Source of the DNA: Sporosarcina ureae
GTDB taxonomy: Bacteria > Bacillota > Bacilli > Bacillales_A > Planococcaceae
Direction of reading: 5' to 3'
Length of the DNA: 64,000 bases
Assembly: GCF_002109325.1 (NCBI RefSeq)
Contig: NZ_CP015348.1
Coordinates: 1,367,001 to 1,431,000, forward strand
In this document: one piece after another, positions 1 through 8,921 of the stretch
How the letters are laid out: every line of letters begins with the position of its first letter
Numbering within the stretch: the stretch's first letter is position 1
Notes under the pieces: generated by a model
What the model was told of the DNA's origin: nothing
Seen by the model: only the letters and a program-made list of their open reading frames with translations
Database searches by the model: none
Made by a program: the position numbers and the translations under genes

Positions 1-1
1 G

Positions 2-934
2 CAATACTTATTTGTTATTTTATTATTTGGTTTTATCTTCACTGTAGAAAACACTTTTAGTATTTTCGTGCGAAATGATGGAGCACCGAACCTCTCAATG
101 GCTGGTTTGATTGTGACGTCTGTCGTCAATATTATTTTGAACTACGTGTTCTTATTCATTTTAGACTACGGAGTCGCTGGTGCTGCATCAGCGACAATTA
201 TTGCTTCGTTTTTGGGTATGCTCGTACTAGTAACACACTTCTTTAGGCAGACCAATAACTTGAAACTGATTCGCTTGAAATTCAATAAAAAACTATTTCT
301 AGCGATTCTATTCATTGGATTCCCAAGTTTCTTATCCGAATTGGGTATATCCTTCTTTACCATCACACATAATATTGCGTTCGAACGAATGGCTGGTACG
401 GAAGGTGTTGCAGCGTTCTCTATTTTGAATTATGTGCACAGCGTCATGCTGATGCTATTCCTAGGAATGGGTGGTGCAATACAACCACTGATTAGTTATT
501 ATAGAGGTTCTGGCAACCGAGAAAGAATGAAGGAAACCGTTAAAAAGGCCACCCTCACTGTCGTCATTGCAGGTGCTGTATTTTTCCTCGTGGGACAGTT
601 CGCAGCAGACCCTATTGTATCGATTTTCGGAGACTTCCCACAAGCCGTCAGAGATTTGGCCACTACCGGAATTAATTTATTCTTCATTGCCTATTTATTC
701 ACAGGTACGAACTTCGTGATGATGACGTATTATCAGTCAGTCGGTAATGTTCGGATGGCGACTTGGATCACCGCTTCTCGCGAAATTATTATTATGTTGA
801 TTTTCTTGATGATTTTACCACGCTTCTTTGGGCTAAATGGGATTTGGCTATCTATCCCTGCGTCTGAGTTTATCGTATTTGTTGGAGTATATTTATATCA
901 ACGAAACGCGACTCGTCATTCGCTGAGTGGGTAA
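2..934 (+). CDS. MATE family multidrug/organic cation exporter (5' end outside window)
   Basis: C-terminal part of a multidrug and toxic compound extrusion transporter, a membrane antiporter that exports drugs or cations with Na+ or H+. The frame is open from base 2 with no start, so the gene begins upstream; the GTG at 68 lies inside the protein. The segment with VRNDGAPNLSMA is the conserved MATE stretch between two helices, followed by about six strongly hydrophobic helices, which matches the second half of a protein of about 450 residues. Subfamily and substrate cannot be told. No terminator is obvious directly after the stop. Confidence 0.88.
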   Translation, partial: QYLFVILLFGFIFTVENTFSIFVRNDGAPNLSMAGLIVTSVVNIILNYVFLFILDYGVAGAASATIIASFLGMLVLVTHFFRQTNNLKLIRLKFNKKLFLAILFIGFPSFLSELGISFFTITHNIAFERMAGTEGVAAFSILNYVHSVMLMLFLGMGGAIQPLISYYRGSGNRERMKETVKKATLTVVIAGAVFFLVGQFAADPIVSIFGDFPQAVRDLATTGINLFFIAYLFTGTNFVMMTYYQSVGNVRMATWITASREIIIMLIFLMILPRFFGLNGIWLSIPASEFIVFVGVYLYQRNATRHSLSG

Positions 935-1040
935 CGTGATTACAGACAAAAGTTATAGTGCAGATCCTAAATGGATACTGCGCTATTTTGTTCCTTTCAT
1001 AAATAATAGTGATATACTGAAAGAGCAACTGAATATCGTG

Positions 1041-1212
1041 TTAGAGATAGGTGCGTTTATTTTTCTTAAACGCTTAAAAGGGAAATCGGTGAAAAACCGA
1101 TGCTGTCCCGCAACTGTGAGTTGGAGTATAATTCGTTACCACTGTTTCACCGCAAGGGAAATGGGAAGGTGAATTATACGTTGAAGACGAGCCAGGAGAC
1201 CTGCCTAGATCA
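1041..1212 (+). ncRNA. Cobalamin (B12) riboswitch aptamer
   Basis: The conserved cobalamin-element boxes occur in the right order: GGTGC at 1050, a GGGAA box near 1080 followed by GGTGAAAAACC, the B12 box GCTGTCCCGCAACTGTGA at 1101-1118, and GAGCCAGGAGACCTGCC at 1189-1205. These are the diagnostic blocks of the adenosylcobalamin/B12 aptamer. No recognised cobalamin, corrinoid-transport, metE or ribonucleotide-reductase gene follows; see the small ORF at 1250. Confidence 0.93.
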
Positions 1213-1226
1213 GTACACACCAATAA

Positions 1227-1245
1227 CCTACGCGGATAGGAGGTG
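1227..1245 (+). promoter_or_regulatory. Riboswitch expression platform: hairpin over the ribosome site
   Basis: CCTA (1227-1230) can pair with TAGG (1237-1240), closing a CGCGGA loop. The right arm overlaps the Shine-Dalgarno AGGAGGTG at 1238-1245, which lies just before the GTG at 1250. This suggests B12 blocks translation of the following small ORF. The mechanism is inferred. Confidence 0.55.
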
Positions 1246-1249
1246 TCAA

Positions 1250-1396
1250 GTGCGGCTTATGAACAATCATACACAAGCCGACGTACGAAAAAACGGGATC
1301 AGGACATTCATTAGGTGGCTTCGATACAGCTTCTATCGATCCACTATATATGAATATCCGACTGAACCGTTTAATTCGTCATGGCTTCCCACTTAA
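1250..1396 (+). CDS. Small ORF (48 aa) directly under the B12 riboswitch
   Basis: Unrecognised small basic peptide (begins MRLMNNHTQ, ends SSWLPT). GTG start at 1250 has an excellent AGGAGGTG site 4 bases upstream; an in-frame ATG at 1259 is an alternative. The stop at 1394-1396 touches a strong terminator, so the transcript appears to carry only this ORF. Composition is rich in Arg, Tyr and Trp with no clear membrane helix or signal. It could be a genuine small protein, a leader peptide, or a chance ORF in a riboswitch-controlled non-coding RNA. I cannot assign a function. Confidence 0.4.
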   Translation: MRLMNNHTQADVRKNGIRTFIRWLRYSFYRSTIYEYPTEPFNSSWLPT

Positions 1397-1433
1397 CATC
1401 CTTCCAGGCATTTACTTGGACGGATGTTTTTTT
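1396..1433 (+). terminator. Rho-independent terminator of the riboswitch transcript
   Basis: ACATCC pairs with GGATGT, extended inside by TCCA/TGGA across one mismatch, followed by seven T residues (1427-1433). It closes the riboswitch unit before the next gene at 1474. Confidence 0.8.
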
Positions 1434-1473
1434 GTCGACGAACCACTACAAAACACGATGAGGAGAATGAATT

Positions 1474-1695
1474 ATGAATAACCAAACAATCGATGATTTT
1501 ACAAACTTATTAAAGGATACGCTGATGTCGGACCGAGTGAGCACTCACTCTACTCCACTCCCCTTAGTACTCAATGATGTGAAAAGACAGATTTCCGAAG
1601 ATACTTCAAAAGATCAAACAGAAAAAGAACAGCAGCTTTATAATTTAGATAAAGCATATAAAACAGTAGTAGAAGAATTGGTTGGTAGTAACTAA
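1474..1695 (+). CDS. Hypothetical small protein, 73 aa
   Basis: Small, hydrophilic, acidic protein with no membrane segment or recognised domain. The residues after about 45 (KDQTEKEQQLYNLDKAYKTV) look helical, possibly a short coiled coil. ATG preceded by an AGGAG site within GATGAGGAGAATG at about 1457-1467. It lies between the riboswitch terminator and a shared terminator, so it is probably its own transcription unit. Function unknown. Confidence 0.55.
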   Translation: MNNQTIDDFTNLLKDTLMSDRVSTHSTPLPLVLNDVKRQISEDTSKDQTEKEQQLYNLDKAYKTVVEELVGSN

Positions 1696-1703
1696 TAATA
1701 AAT

Positions 1704-1736
1704 ACGCCTCTGACATTACTCTGTCAGAGGCGTTTA
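1704..1736. terminator. Bidirectional terminator between converging genes
   Basis: A perfect 12-bp stem (ACGCCTCTGACA with its complement, loop 1716-1721) lies between the stop of the 73-aa gene and the stop of the minus-strand bceB-type gene. T/A-rich flanks are present on both sides, so it can serve both. Confidence 0.75.
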
Positions 1737-1740
1737 CACT

Positions 1741-3684
1741 TTATAGAGAATCTTTTATCACACGTTTATAATTTATAACGGATAGTAATCCGAATATCGA
1801 GTATAATGCCGTGTAAATTAACATCACAATAATCATTGGTGTTAGCATTTCAGTACCGAATAAAAACCATCCCGATTTTACTGCGAAGTAGCTATGGAGC
1901 AATCCGACAACTAATGGAATACCAAAGTTAAATAATTGCTTTTTCTGGATCCCCTTCAACAAATCAGATTGTGTAAAGCCCAATTTACGAAGAATCGTGT
2001 AGTTTGATTTCTCGTCTTCACTTTCGTCCATTTGTTTGAAATAGAGAATGCAGCCGGATGTGATGAGAAATGCAAGACCAAGGAATCCTACGATGAACAT
2101 CGTAATACCAACACTTTGTTTTAGGTTTATTCTTCCTTCATATTTTGATTCATGTCCCGCCCATATATTTATTTCCAACTTATTGAAAATGTCATTCGCT
2201 CTTTCAAGTTCATCTTTCTGAACAATATTTACTCCATGGTACACAGTGAATTCTGACGTAAAGGAAAGGTCTTGATCGTCTTGCATTTGCTTGTATACTA
2301 GGTCATCAACTACGGCAACAGGAAAATTATATGTTATACGAGTTGGTAGAACAACTAAATCTTTTGTGCCTGTAAAAGTCAGATCATATGAATGTTCTCT
2401 ACCTTGAAAAATAGCTTGTTGATCAGTTTGGAACTGCATGAACTTCTCCATCAATGGATCTGAATTAATAAACATCACTTCATCTTCTTCTACATCTACT
2501 TCCAATGCTGTTTGTTCGCTAATTACGATCATTCGCGTATTGGCATAACTCTGATCTCCAGTAACCTCTCCTGGCATTGTCATGACTTTTGATAAATCAA
2601 CAGGTGATGTTATTAAATCCGTAGCCGTCTCCGTATAGTCAATGTTCTTCTCTTCCAGCGCTTGTGTGAATTCCATAGCACGCTCACTATTTGGAATAGT
2701 AAAATCTGCGGGAATAGTCCTCTCCACTGTTTTCTCTACTGAGTAATATGATATATAACTAAGTGATAACAACGCAATGGATAGCGCGGACAATGTGGTA
2801 ATAATCATTAATAGTAACGAATTGGATTTCATTCGGAACATGATGGAAGAAAGGGACAGTACATCGTTAACGTTTAGATACCCACCTTTTCGTTTACGGA
2901 TTAGATTGAAGATGAAGCTGACAGAACCTTTATAAAATAAGTACGTACCTATAATAACGGATGCCAGGATGACGACCATTGTAGTGAACAAATAATTGCT
3001 AAGGATTACACCCTTAAATAACTGAGTTGACAAATAATAGCCACATGCAATAAGCAAAATTCCTACTACACCAATTACTACTTGAAACATCGTCATTTTT
3101 TGTACACGTTGCTGTGTAACAGTTGTCACACTAAACAGCGACAAGATGCTTTGTCGTTTGATAAATACTGCGTTCATGATCAAAATCAAAATATAGATCA
3201 ACGCAAATACTACTAACGTTTGCAGTAACGCTTCAGAAGAGAATCGTAGTGTTGCTACATCTTTTACACCTGTCACCTTGAAAAGAATAATCATCAATAG
3301 TCGAGACATTGAAAAGCCCGCGAATACCCCCACAACTAAAGAGCCAATGTACAACACGAAATTCTCGACACTCAATATGCGGAAAACTGTCCCTTTCGTC
3401 ATACCGATCAATTGAAACAAGCCAATTTCCTTACTGCGGCGTTTGATGAATAAATTATTAGCATAAAGCAGGAAAACAGATACAATAGCAAGTAGTAAAA
3501 TGGAACCTGACTTGATAGCCGCAGCACCTCTTATTCCACTCGTTGCATCGTCCAATGCAGGATCAAATTGCAGTGTAACGAATGAAAAGTACAAACCAAC
3601 ACTAAAGACTAAAGCAAAGATATACACATAATAATGCTTGAGGTTTTTCTTAATATTGCGGAAGATTAGTTGATTAAGCGTCAT
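1741..3684 (-). CDS. BceB-type ABC transporter permease (FtsX family)
   Basis: Permease of a peptide-antibiotic sensing and resistance ABC transporter, 647 aa. It has the BceB layout: N-terminal helices with an FtsX-like core (sequence [15 protein letters not shown] around residues 80-95 is typical), ten predicted helices overall, and one large extracellular domain of about 200 residues (roughly 320-520) between helices 7 and 8. A second FtsX-like motif ([11 protein letters not shown]) lies near the C-terminus. The start is placed at MTLNQLIF, 21 bases inside the longest frame, because it overlaps the end of the ATPase gene by 11 bases. Family members remove bacitracin or lantibiotics from lipid II-cycle targets and also act as the sensor for the partner kinase. 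Drug specificity is unknown. Confidence 0.88.
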   Translation of the reverse strand: MTLNQLIFRNIKKNLKHYYVYIFALVFSVGLYFSFVTLQFDPALDDATSGIRGAAAIKSGSILLLAIVSVFLLYANNLFIKRRSKEIGLFQLIGMTKGTVFRILSVENFVLYIGSLVVGVFAGFSMSRLLMIILFKVTGVKDVATLRFSSEALLQTLVVFALIYILILIMNAVFIKRQSILSLFSVTTVTQQRVQKMTMFQVVIGVVGILLIACGYYLSTQLFKGVILSNYLFTTMVVILASVIIGTYLFYKGSVSFIFNLIRKRKGGYLNVNDVLSLSSIMFRMKSNSLLLMIITTLSALSIALLSLSYISYYSVEKTVERTIPADFTIPNSERAMEFTQALEEKNIDYTETATDLITSPVDLSKVMTMPGEVTGDQSYANTRMIVISEQTALEVDVEEDEVMFINSDPLMEKFMQFQTDQQAIFQGREHSYDLTFTGTKDLVVLPTRITYNFPVAVVDDLVYKQMQDDQDLSFTSEFTVYHGVNIVQKDELERANDIFNKLEINIWAGHESKYEGRINLKQSVGITMFIVGFLGLAFLITSGCILYFKQMDESEDEKSNYTILRKLGFTQSDLLKGIQKKQLFNFGIPLVVGLLHSYFAVKSGWFLFGTEMLTPMIIVMLIYTALYSIFGLLSVINYKRVIKDSL

Positions 3685-4435
3685 GTTGCACACCACCCAA
3701 TACACCTTGCGTTTTTATAATGTCATTGAAAAACTCGGTCCGTGTTTGGTCTCCTTTATAGAGTTGCGTGTAGATTTGTCCGTCTTTAATGAACACGACA
3801 CGCTCACTGAAACTTGCCGCCAATGGGTCATGAGTGACCATCACAATAGAGGCATTTCGCTTCGTGTTGAGCTCACTTAATTTATTCAAAAGATCAGATG
3901 CTGCTTTTGAATCGAGTGCGCCCGTTGGTTCATCCGCAAAGATGATACTTGGATCATGAATAAACGCTCGCGCAGCAGACGTCCTTTGCTTTTGACCACC
4001 TGAGATTTCATTGGGATATTTGTCTGCAATGTCTGCAATGCCTAAGTCTTCCGCCACTGCATAAAACTTTTCATTGGCTCTTTTTTTCGCTACTTTTTGT
4101 ACCGATAACGGAAGTAAAATATTTTCTTTCACAGTTAACGTATCGAGTAAGTTATAGTCCTGAAAGATGAAGCCTAAGTGACGTTTACGGAATTCCGCCA
4201 TTTGTTTCTCTTTCATTTGATTAATATTCTGCCCTTCTATGCTAATCGTTCCCTGACTTACCCGATCAATAGAAGAGAGAACGTTAAGCAGAGTCGTTTT
4301 ACCGGATCCAGATGCACCCATAATACTGACGAATTCACCTTTATTTACTTCTAAATCAAGCGCACTGAGTACTTCTTGTTTATTAAACTTATTGCCATAT
4401 GATTTATATATTTTCGTTGCTTGTAAAATTACCAT
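3674..4435 (-). CDS. BceA-type ABC transporter ATP-binding protein
   Basis: ATPase subunit (253 aa) for the adjoining BceB-type permease. Walker A GASGSGKT at residues 40-47, Q-loop FQDYN from 91, signature ISGGQKQR at 144-151 and Walker B IIFADEP at 164-170. The [12 protein letters not shown] form is usual for Bce/MacB-like ATPases. The start at 4435 is chosen from an AAGGAG site 7 bases upstream; the longer frame to 4546 runs through the operator region and lacks a ribosome site. It is separated from the kinase gene by 236 bases holding an inverted repeat and probably its own inducible promoter, as in Bacillus bceRS-bceAB loci. Confidence 0.93.
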   Translation of the reverse strand: MVILQATKIYKSYGNKFNKQEVLSALDLEVNKGEFVSIMGASGSGKTTLLNVLSSIDRVSQGTISIEGQNINQMKEKQMAEFRKRHLGFIFQDYNLLDTLTVKENILLPLSVQKVAKKRANEKFYAVAEDLGIADIADKYPNEISGGQKQRTSAARAFIHDPSIIFADEPTGALDSKAASDLLNKLSELNTKRNASIVMVTHDPLAASFSERVVFIKDGQIYTQLYKGDQTRTEFFNDIIKTQGVLGGVQHDA

Positions 4436-4510
4436 TCCATCACTCCTTGTTAGTACTATCTTAATCAATCCATAGATTTTTCTCCTGTCTTTAGTATGAC
4501 AATCTGAAAA

Positions 4511-4536
4511 AGCATGTGACAAACTCGTCACATGCT
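4511..4536. promoter_or_regulatory. Inverted repeat upstream of bceA-type gene, candidate BceR operator
   Basis: A perfect 10-bp inverted repeat AGCATGTGAC / GTCACATGCT with a 6-base spacer lies 75 bases upstream of the ATPase start. BceR-like regulators bind inverted repeats upstream of their transporter promoters; the assignment is by position and symmetry only. Confidence 0.5.
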
Positions 4537-4629
4537 GTAAGCTCAAATCAAATTAGTTTTAACTATATGTAACGGAATTCATAATTTACACGCTATTGAC
4601 TAGTAGTATTATGCATCGCTCCACTATAT

Positions 4630-4673
4630 AAGTAGGCTTGAAGCGTTCGTTAATTCGAGCTTCAAGCCTACTT
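4630..4673 (-). other. Long perfect hairpin at the kinase stop codon
   Basis: A 15-bp perfect stem (AAGTAGGCTTGAAGC and its complement, loop of 14) starts at the TAA of the kinase gene. On the minus strand it is not followed by a T run, so it is not a standard intrinsic terminator; it may stabilise the 3' end or reduce read-through into the transporter genes. Confidence 0.5.
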
Positions 4674-5679
4674 ATCTCATACTAGCAATGCGAATCATCT
4701 CGTTCTCCTTCGCAAAGATTAAATTGAACCTCGTACCTTCTCCATCTGTGGACACTACTTGGATATCAATCAGCAGTGCATCCGCCACTTGTTTCGCTAA
4801 GTACAGTCCCATTCCTGTAGCTGCATGGTCTTGGTGGTCGACAGTTCCGGTGAAGCCTTTGTCGAATATGCGGGATATGTCTTTCGGATCGATTCCACGA
4901 CCAACGTCTTCTATTGATAGCGAAGTGATTTCATTCTGCCTCGTACTTCGAATACATATATCTGACGCTTCACTGTATTTCACCGCATTCGTCAACAGTT
5001 GTCGAATGATAAAGCCGCACCATTTCGCGTCGGTCAGTACTTCTTCTGTCTCCAACGATATATCAAACCCTATCCCTTTTTGCATACACCATTGTCTTAA
5101 TGATTTAATCTCTTGATATAACAGCTTCTCCATTTGCACTTTTTCGATATATAAATCATTTTGAATGAATGGAATACGCTTTTGATGAAGTTGTTGATCG
5201 AGTAGCAGATGGATACGAAGCCATTCATACATTAGCTGTGAACGAAGAACAGGATCTTCCGTACGTTCAATCATTAACTGCATTGTCGTAAGCGGTGTTT
5301 TCACCTCGTGTATCCAATTTAATATATCGTCTTTCTCTTGCTCAACACTCGTTTGTAATTCATTTAATTGAAGGTTGAACATCTGGTTTTGTTCAGCTAT
5401 TCTTTCAGCTGTTACTACTTCGAAAGGGGTATTGGCTACTGGTATTTCACTATTATCAAACGTTGAATTTAGTATCTTTAGATCTTTGTAAAACCGTGTT
5501 TCTCTTACATAGCGCATTACTAAAAACAGTAAGAAAAAGAGGCTAGACAGAAACACAATGTAGATAGCAGAGCTAAATGACACACTTGTATCAAGATAGC
5601 CCATTCCTATAATCAACAACTGCAAAAGAACAAAAAACAGTATCCAGCTGACCCGCTCTTTTACAAACAATCGAATCAT
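4672..5679 (-). CDS. BceS-type intramembrane-sensing histidine kinase
   Basis: Sensor kinase, 335 aa. Two helices (about 12-29 and 36-55) are joined by a loop of only a few residues, so it lacks an extracellular sensor, the hallmark of intramembrane-sensing kinases that take their signal from the partner transporter. Phosphoacceptor His124 lies in IHEVKTPLTT; an HATPase domain follows with N-box LLTNAVKYS, G1 DVGRGIDP and G2 GMGLYLAK. The start overlaps the regulator stop by 4 bases (ATGA), showing co-transcription and translational coupling. Confidence 0.93.
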   Translation of the reverse strand: MIRLFVKERVSWILFFVLLQLLIIGMGYLDTSVSFSSAIYIVFLSSLFFLLFLVMRYVRETRFYKDLKILNSTFDNSEIPVANTPFEVVTAERIAEQNQMFNLQLNELQTSVEQEKDDILNWIHEVKTPLTTMQLMIERTEDPVLRSQLMYEWLRIHLLLDQQLHQKRIPFIQNDLYIEKVQMEKLLYQEIKSLRQWCMQKGIGFDISLETEEVLTDAKWCGFIIRQLLTNAVKYSEASDICIRSTRQNEITSLSIEDVGRGIDPKDISRIFDKGFTGTVDHQDHAATGMGLYLAKQVADALLIDIQVVSTDGEGTRFNLIFAKENEMIRIASMR

Positions 5680-6365
5680 AGCGGTTCTTCCTTCGCCATA
5701 TAACCTTGACCCACTTTTGTTTCAATTACATCCACCAAGCCAATTTCCGCAATTCTTTTTCGCAAACGATTCACGTTGACTGTGAGCGTATTGTCACTAA
5801 CAAACCGTTCATCATCCCAAAGACTCGTAATAATTTCTTCTCTCGATACAATTTCATTCTTCCTGTCTATCAATATTTTCAAAATATATATTTCATTTTT
5901 CGTCAACTCAATTGTACCGTTTTCATTAGTCAGTGTACCTTTTACAAAATCAACAGTTGCGTCACACCACGTTTTGACTTCAAAGATCTGCTCGGTATTG
6001 TAGTTATAAACACGTCGTAAAATAGCTTGAACCTTTGCGATCAGCACTTCAAAATGGAAAGGCTTTTGCACAAAATCATCTGCCCCTAGTTGCATAGACA
6101 TGACGATATCAGTTGGATGGTCTCGTGAAGACAGAAAAATGATAGGTATATTCGAATGCGTGCGAATCATCCGACACCAATGGAATCCGTCAAATTTAGG
6201 TAACTGAATATCGATAATGACTAGATCTGGTTTGATTTCTGTAAACTCATGCAACACATTTGAAAAATCCTGGACTCCAGCCACTGTGTAAGACCACTGT
6301 GTTAGACGTTCTTTTATTTCTTCAAATAATGTCTGATCATCTTCTATCAGCATAATCGTAAACAT
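5676..6365 (-). CDS. BceR-type OmpR-family response regulator
   Basis: Response regulator of 229 aa: receiver domain with phosphoacceptor Asp52 (VIIDIQLP) and switch Lys in FVQKPF, then an OmpR/PhoB winged helix in the C-terminal half (ELTKNEIYILKIL, NTLTVNVNRLRKRI). It is first in the operon with the kinase and should activate the transporter genes at 4435. The start is ambiguous: ATG at 6365 gives the usual receiver N-terminus, while ATG at 6377 adds four residues and has AAGGGA close by. Confidence 0.92.
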   Translation of the reverse strand: MFTIMLIEDDQTLFEEIKERLTQWSYTVAGVQDFSNVLHEFTEIKPDLVIIDIQLPKFDGFHWCRMIRTHSNIPIIFLSSRDHPTDIVMSMQLGADDFVQKPFHFEVLIAKVQAILRRVYNYNTEQIFEVKTWCDATVDFVKGTLTNENGTIELTKNEIYILKILIDRKNEIVSREEIITSLWDDERFVSDNTLTVNVNRLRKRIAEIGLVDVIETKVGQGYMAKEEPL

Positions 6366-6428
6366 AGGACTCACCATACTTCCCTTAATTACTTTTAGTT
6401 TATCCTATCTGAAGGTAGAATCAAAACA

Positions 6429-6466
6429 ACGCGCAAGTGAAAGTTGATTTCACTTGCGCGTTTATA
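6429..6466. terminator. Terminator after yqhG
   Basis: A perfect 14-bp stem (6429-6442 with 6448-6461, 5-base loop). Read on the minus strand it follows the yqhG stop and ends in a TTGTTTTG tract. Confidence 0.75.
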
Positions 6467-6483
6467 TTTGTTTGGGCTATACG

Positions 6484-7263
6484 TTATTTCAAATAAAACA
6501 GCCCACCATTCACAATATCCACCGTCATTCGCGGTTTAAAACGTTCTTCCATCGCACGTTTCTCGTTCTCATAACTCTCAGGTTTTTGTTCCTGTTCCTC
6601 ATAAAAATAATCCAAGACAGCTAGATCCTTTTTCCATCGTTTTTCCGCTTCATCTATCCACGTTAGGTCTTCATTTTCAATTACTTGCGTGATTACAGCG
6701 TCCAACCGATCAAGTGCCCGAACAGGTGTGATGATATACGGTAAATGAAATACGTTTTCAGATTGTCGCTCGGTCATGTCCCGCAAACTAATAGCTTCCT
6801 GAAAATCTTTTACTACGGCACCCGTCATCAAATTAATGCCTAATGAATACAGCATTTCCTTTGTTTGATGACTGATGAATGATACTTTATAATTCACACC
6901 AACCCACGGGGTCAAAACCATCTGCTTGTTAACTTCAACTAACCGTTCATACATTTTTACGAACTGTCCCATTTCTTTGGTCACTCTAAAAAGTTGATGG
7001 AAGCGTGGAGAACCAAGATGAATGACCTCCCCCTTCATTCCATGTTGCACCTGCTCCATGTCCGTGATTAGCGTAAGTTGTGCGGGATTCGGTGTTTCAT
7101 TGACACTTTCTATATATTGCCAATAAAAAGGACGGTTCATGATCCTTTTATCCATATCAATTGTCAGTTGTACAGTTAAATAGTGCTCGTTTCCATGAAG
7201 CACTTCACAGTTATTCTCTTTGAAAAACCGGTGAAGATACGTATGGATTTCTGTCGAATGCAT
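6484..7263 (-). CDS. yqhG: YqhG family protein
   Basis: Protein of 259 aa that resembles Bacillus YqhG, a conserved but uncharacterised soluble protein. No catalytic motif or membrane segment is evident; the C-terminal half is rich in charged helical sequence (EKRWKKDLAVLDYFYEEQEQKPE). The gene starts 13 bases after the yqhH stop, so the two are an operon in the same order as in Bacillus. The link to a SNF2 helicase suggests a nucleic-acid role, which is inference only. Confidence 0.8.
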   Translation of the reverse strand: MHSTEIHTYLHRFFKENNCEVLHGNEHYLTVQLTIDMDKRIMNRPFYWQYIESVNETPNPAQLTLITDMEQVQHGMKGEVIHLGSPRFHQLFRVTKEMGQFVKMYERLVEVNKQMVLTPWVGVNYKVSFISHQTKEMLYSLGINLMTGAVVKDFQEAISLRDMTERQSENVFHLPYIITPVRALDRLDAVITQVIENEDLTWIDEAEKRWKKDLAVLDYFYEEQEQKPESYENEKRAMEERFKPRMTVDIVNGGLFYLK

Positions 7264-7276
7264 GGATCTACCTCCC

Positions 7277-8809
7277 TCACACAGACTGTTCTTTCATCAC
7301 CAATATATCATCTAGTTCACCTACCACTTGTTCAAATGTATCAATCTTACCCTGCAATACATTCATCACGTGATCATCTATCGTGTCTTTTACAGCGAGA
7401 TTGTAAATCTGTACATCATGTTCCTGTCCTAATCGGTGAACCCGACCAATTCGTTGCTCCAACTTCATTGGATTCCAAGGCAGATCATAATTGATGACGT
7501 GATGGCAAAACTGTAGGTTAATCCCTTCAGCGCCGGACTCAGTCGCAATTAGCACTTGCGCTTGCTGCTTGAACAGATGCTTAATCCATTCCCTACTACT
7601 CTTACTTAACTTTCCGTTGAAGATGACATTTGATATTCCATTCGCATATAGATAGTCGCTTAAATATAACTGTGTCATGCGATACTCTGTGAAAATAATT
7701 ACTTTCTCTTTTGCTTGTATGATCAGTTCGGTTGCCTTTTTAGCTTTTGAATGAAGGGGCAAACTCTCCAATTGTCCAAGAATTGTTTCCACGTGGGTTA
7801 TTTCCTCTGGCTGCTTACATTCTTGACGTAATTTCATCAATGTACCCATTGTTGCATCTGGACTGCTACACATCTCTCTTTGCAATGTCATAGTAGAAAA
7901 TGCGTTTGAGAATATTGGCGATATGTTTTTGAGATTGGATACCGCTGCATAGACTTGTTTTTCTTTGTCAGTAAATGTTATAGGTATCGCGTGCACCTTC
8001 CGAGTGGACCATTCTACGCCCGTATCTTGTCGTCTGTTACGCACCATGACTTGACTAACTAGTTCTCTTAAATATCCATCCCGTTCTTCATCCCGATTTT
8101 TAGTGGAAAATACTGCAGAAAACTCATCATAGTTTCCTAAATGTCCCTGTTTAAGTAAAGTGACCAAATAAAACAATTCAAAAATATCATTTTGAATAGG
8201 TGTAGCTGTTAATAATAAGCAAAATTTCTTCTTCAAACTTTTCACAAACTCATAACTAATGGTTTTATGATTTTTTAATTTATGTGCTTCATCTACAATA
8301 ATTAAATCATAGTCTTGTGCAAAAATCTTTTCCTTATGTGGACTCCGCTTGGCAGTATCCATACTCATCACTACTACGTCTACATAATCAAGCTCGTAAT
8401 TCTTTTTGTATAACAGAGCAGGGATGTGAAACTTTGTATACAGTTCCTCTATCCATTGATTTACGAGAGAAGCAGGAACTAAAATAAGTACTTTTTTCAC
8501 TAGTCCTCGCAGCATATATTCCTTAATAATCAGGCCCGCTTCAATTGTTTTTCCAAGCCCTACTTCATCTGCTAAAATTGCTTTACCATTCATCTGTTCA
8601 ATCACTCGTTCAGCAGCTTGTAATTGATGGGGCAAAGGTTTGATGTTGGGTAAATACGCAAGTGATTGTAATCCAGTAAAATTAGTAATTAAGTTATTTT
8701 TCGTGATGGCGTAGCTCATGTTATAAAGCGCAGAACTGTCCCACGGTTCATGGTTTTCAAGTCGCTTGATAAATCCTTCTTTCCAAGAAGACGATCTTTC
8801 AATTAGCAT
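7277..8809 (-). CDS. yqhH: SNF2-family DEAD/DEAH helicase YqhH
   Basis: Swi2/Snf2-type ATPase of 510 aa. Motif I DEVGLGKT at 81-88, motif II DEAH at 173-176, motif III LLTATP, and C-terminal helicase motifs ESGAEGINLQ and EQRIGRVHRLGQ (motif VI) are all present, so the enzyme should be an active DNA-stimulated ATPase/translocase. ATG at 8809 is chosen because GAGGTGA lies 5 bases upstream; a longer frame to 8854 lacks a site. First gene of the yqhH-yqhG operon. Precise cellular role is not known. Confidence 0.88.
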   Translation of the reverse strand: MLIERSSSWKEGFIKRLENHEPWDSSALYNMSYAITKNNLITNFTGLQSLAYLPNIKPLPHQLQAAERVIEQMNGKAILADEVGLGKTIEAGLIIKEYMLRGLVKKVLILVPASLVNQWIEELYTKFHIPALLYKKNYELDYVDVVVMSMDTAKRSPHKEKIFAQDYDLIIVDEAHKLKNHKTISYEFVKSLKKKFCLLLTATPIQNDIFELFYLVTLLKQGHLGNYDEFSAVFSTKNRDEERDGYLRELVSQVMVRNRRQDTGVEWSTRKVHAIPITFTDKEKQVYAAVSNLKNISPIFSNAFSTMTLQREMCSSPDATMGTLMKLRQECKQPEEITHVETILGQLESLPLHSKAKKATELIIQAKEKVIIFTEYRMTQLYLSDYLYANGISNVIFNGKLSKSSREWIKHLFKQQAQVLIATESGAEGINLQFCHHVINYDLPWNPMKLEQRIGRVHRLGQEHDVQIYNLAVKDTIDDHVMNVLQGKIDTFEQVVGELDDILVMKEQSV

Positions 8810-8881
8810 TCCAATCACCTCAACTAGCTTGTATGTTTTGATTAGAATACCCAAAAAAGAAGATATTATGATAAAACATAA

Positions 8882-8906
8882 AAAACCTTCCGCATACAGG
8901 AAGGTT
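8882..8906. terminator. Terminator after the VWA gene
   Basis: AAACCTTCC pairs with GGAAGGTTT around a 7-base loop, followed on the minus strand by TTT. It lies between the VWA gene stop and the yqhH start, separating the two units. Confidence 0.75.
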
Positions 8907-8921
8907 TAAATGATTCTTCGA

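Noticed and set aside
927-1172. 81-aa ORF on the plus strand after the MATE gene
   Set aside because: It lies across the B12 aptamer, has no good ribosome site and no protein-like pattern.
1263-1481. Open frame overlapping the 48-codon ORF, running through the terminator into the next gene's start
   Set aside because: No start codon with a ribosome site near its beginning, and it would have to be translated through a T-tailed terminator. Kept only as a caution that the riboswitch-controlled coding sequence is uncertain.
4688-5116. 142-aa ORF opposite the histidine kinase
   Set aside because: Antisense shadow of the HATPase domain.
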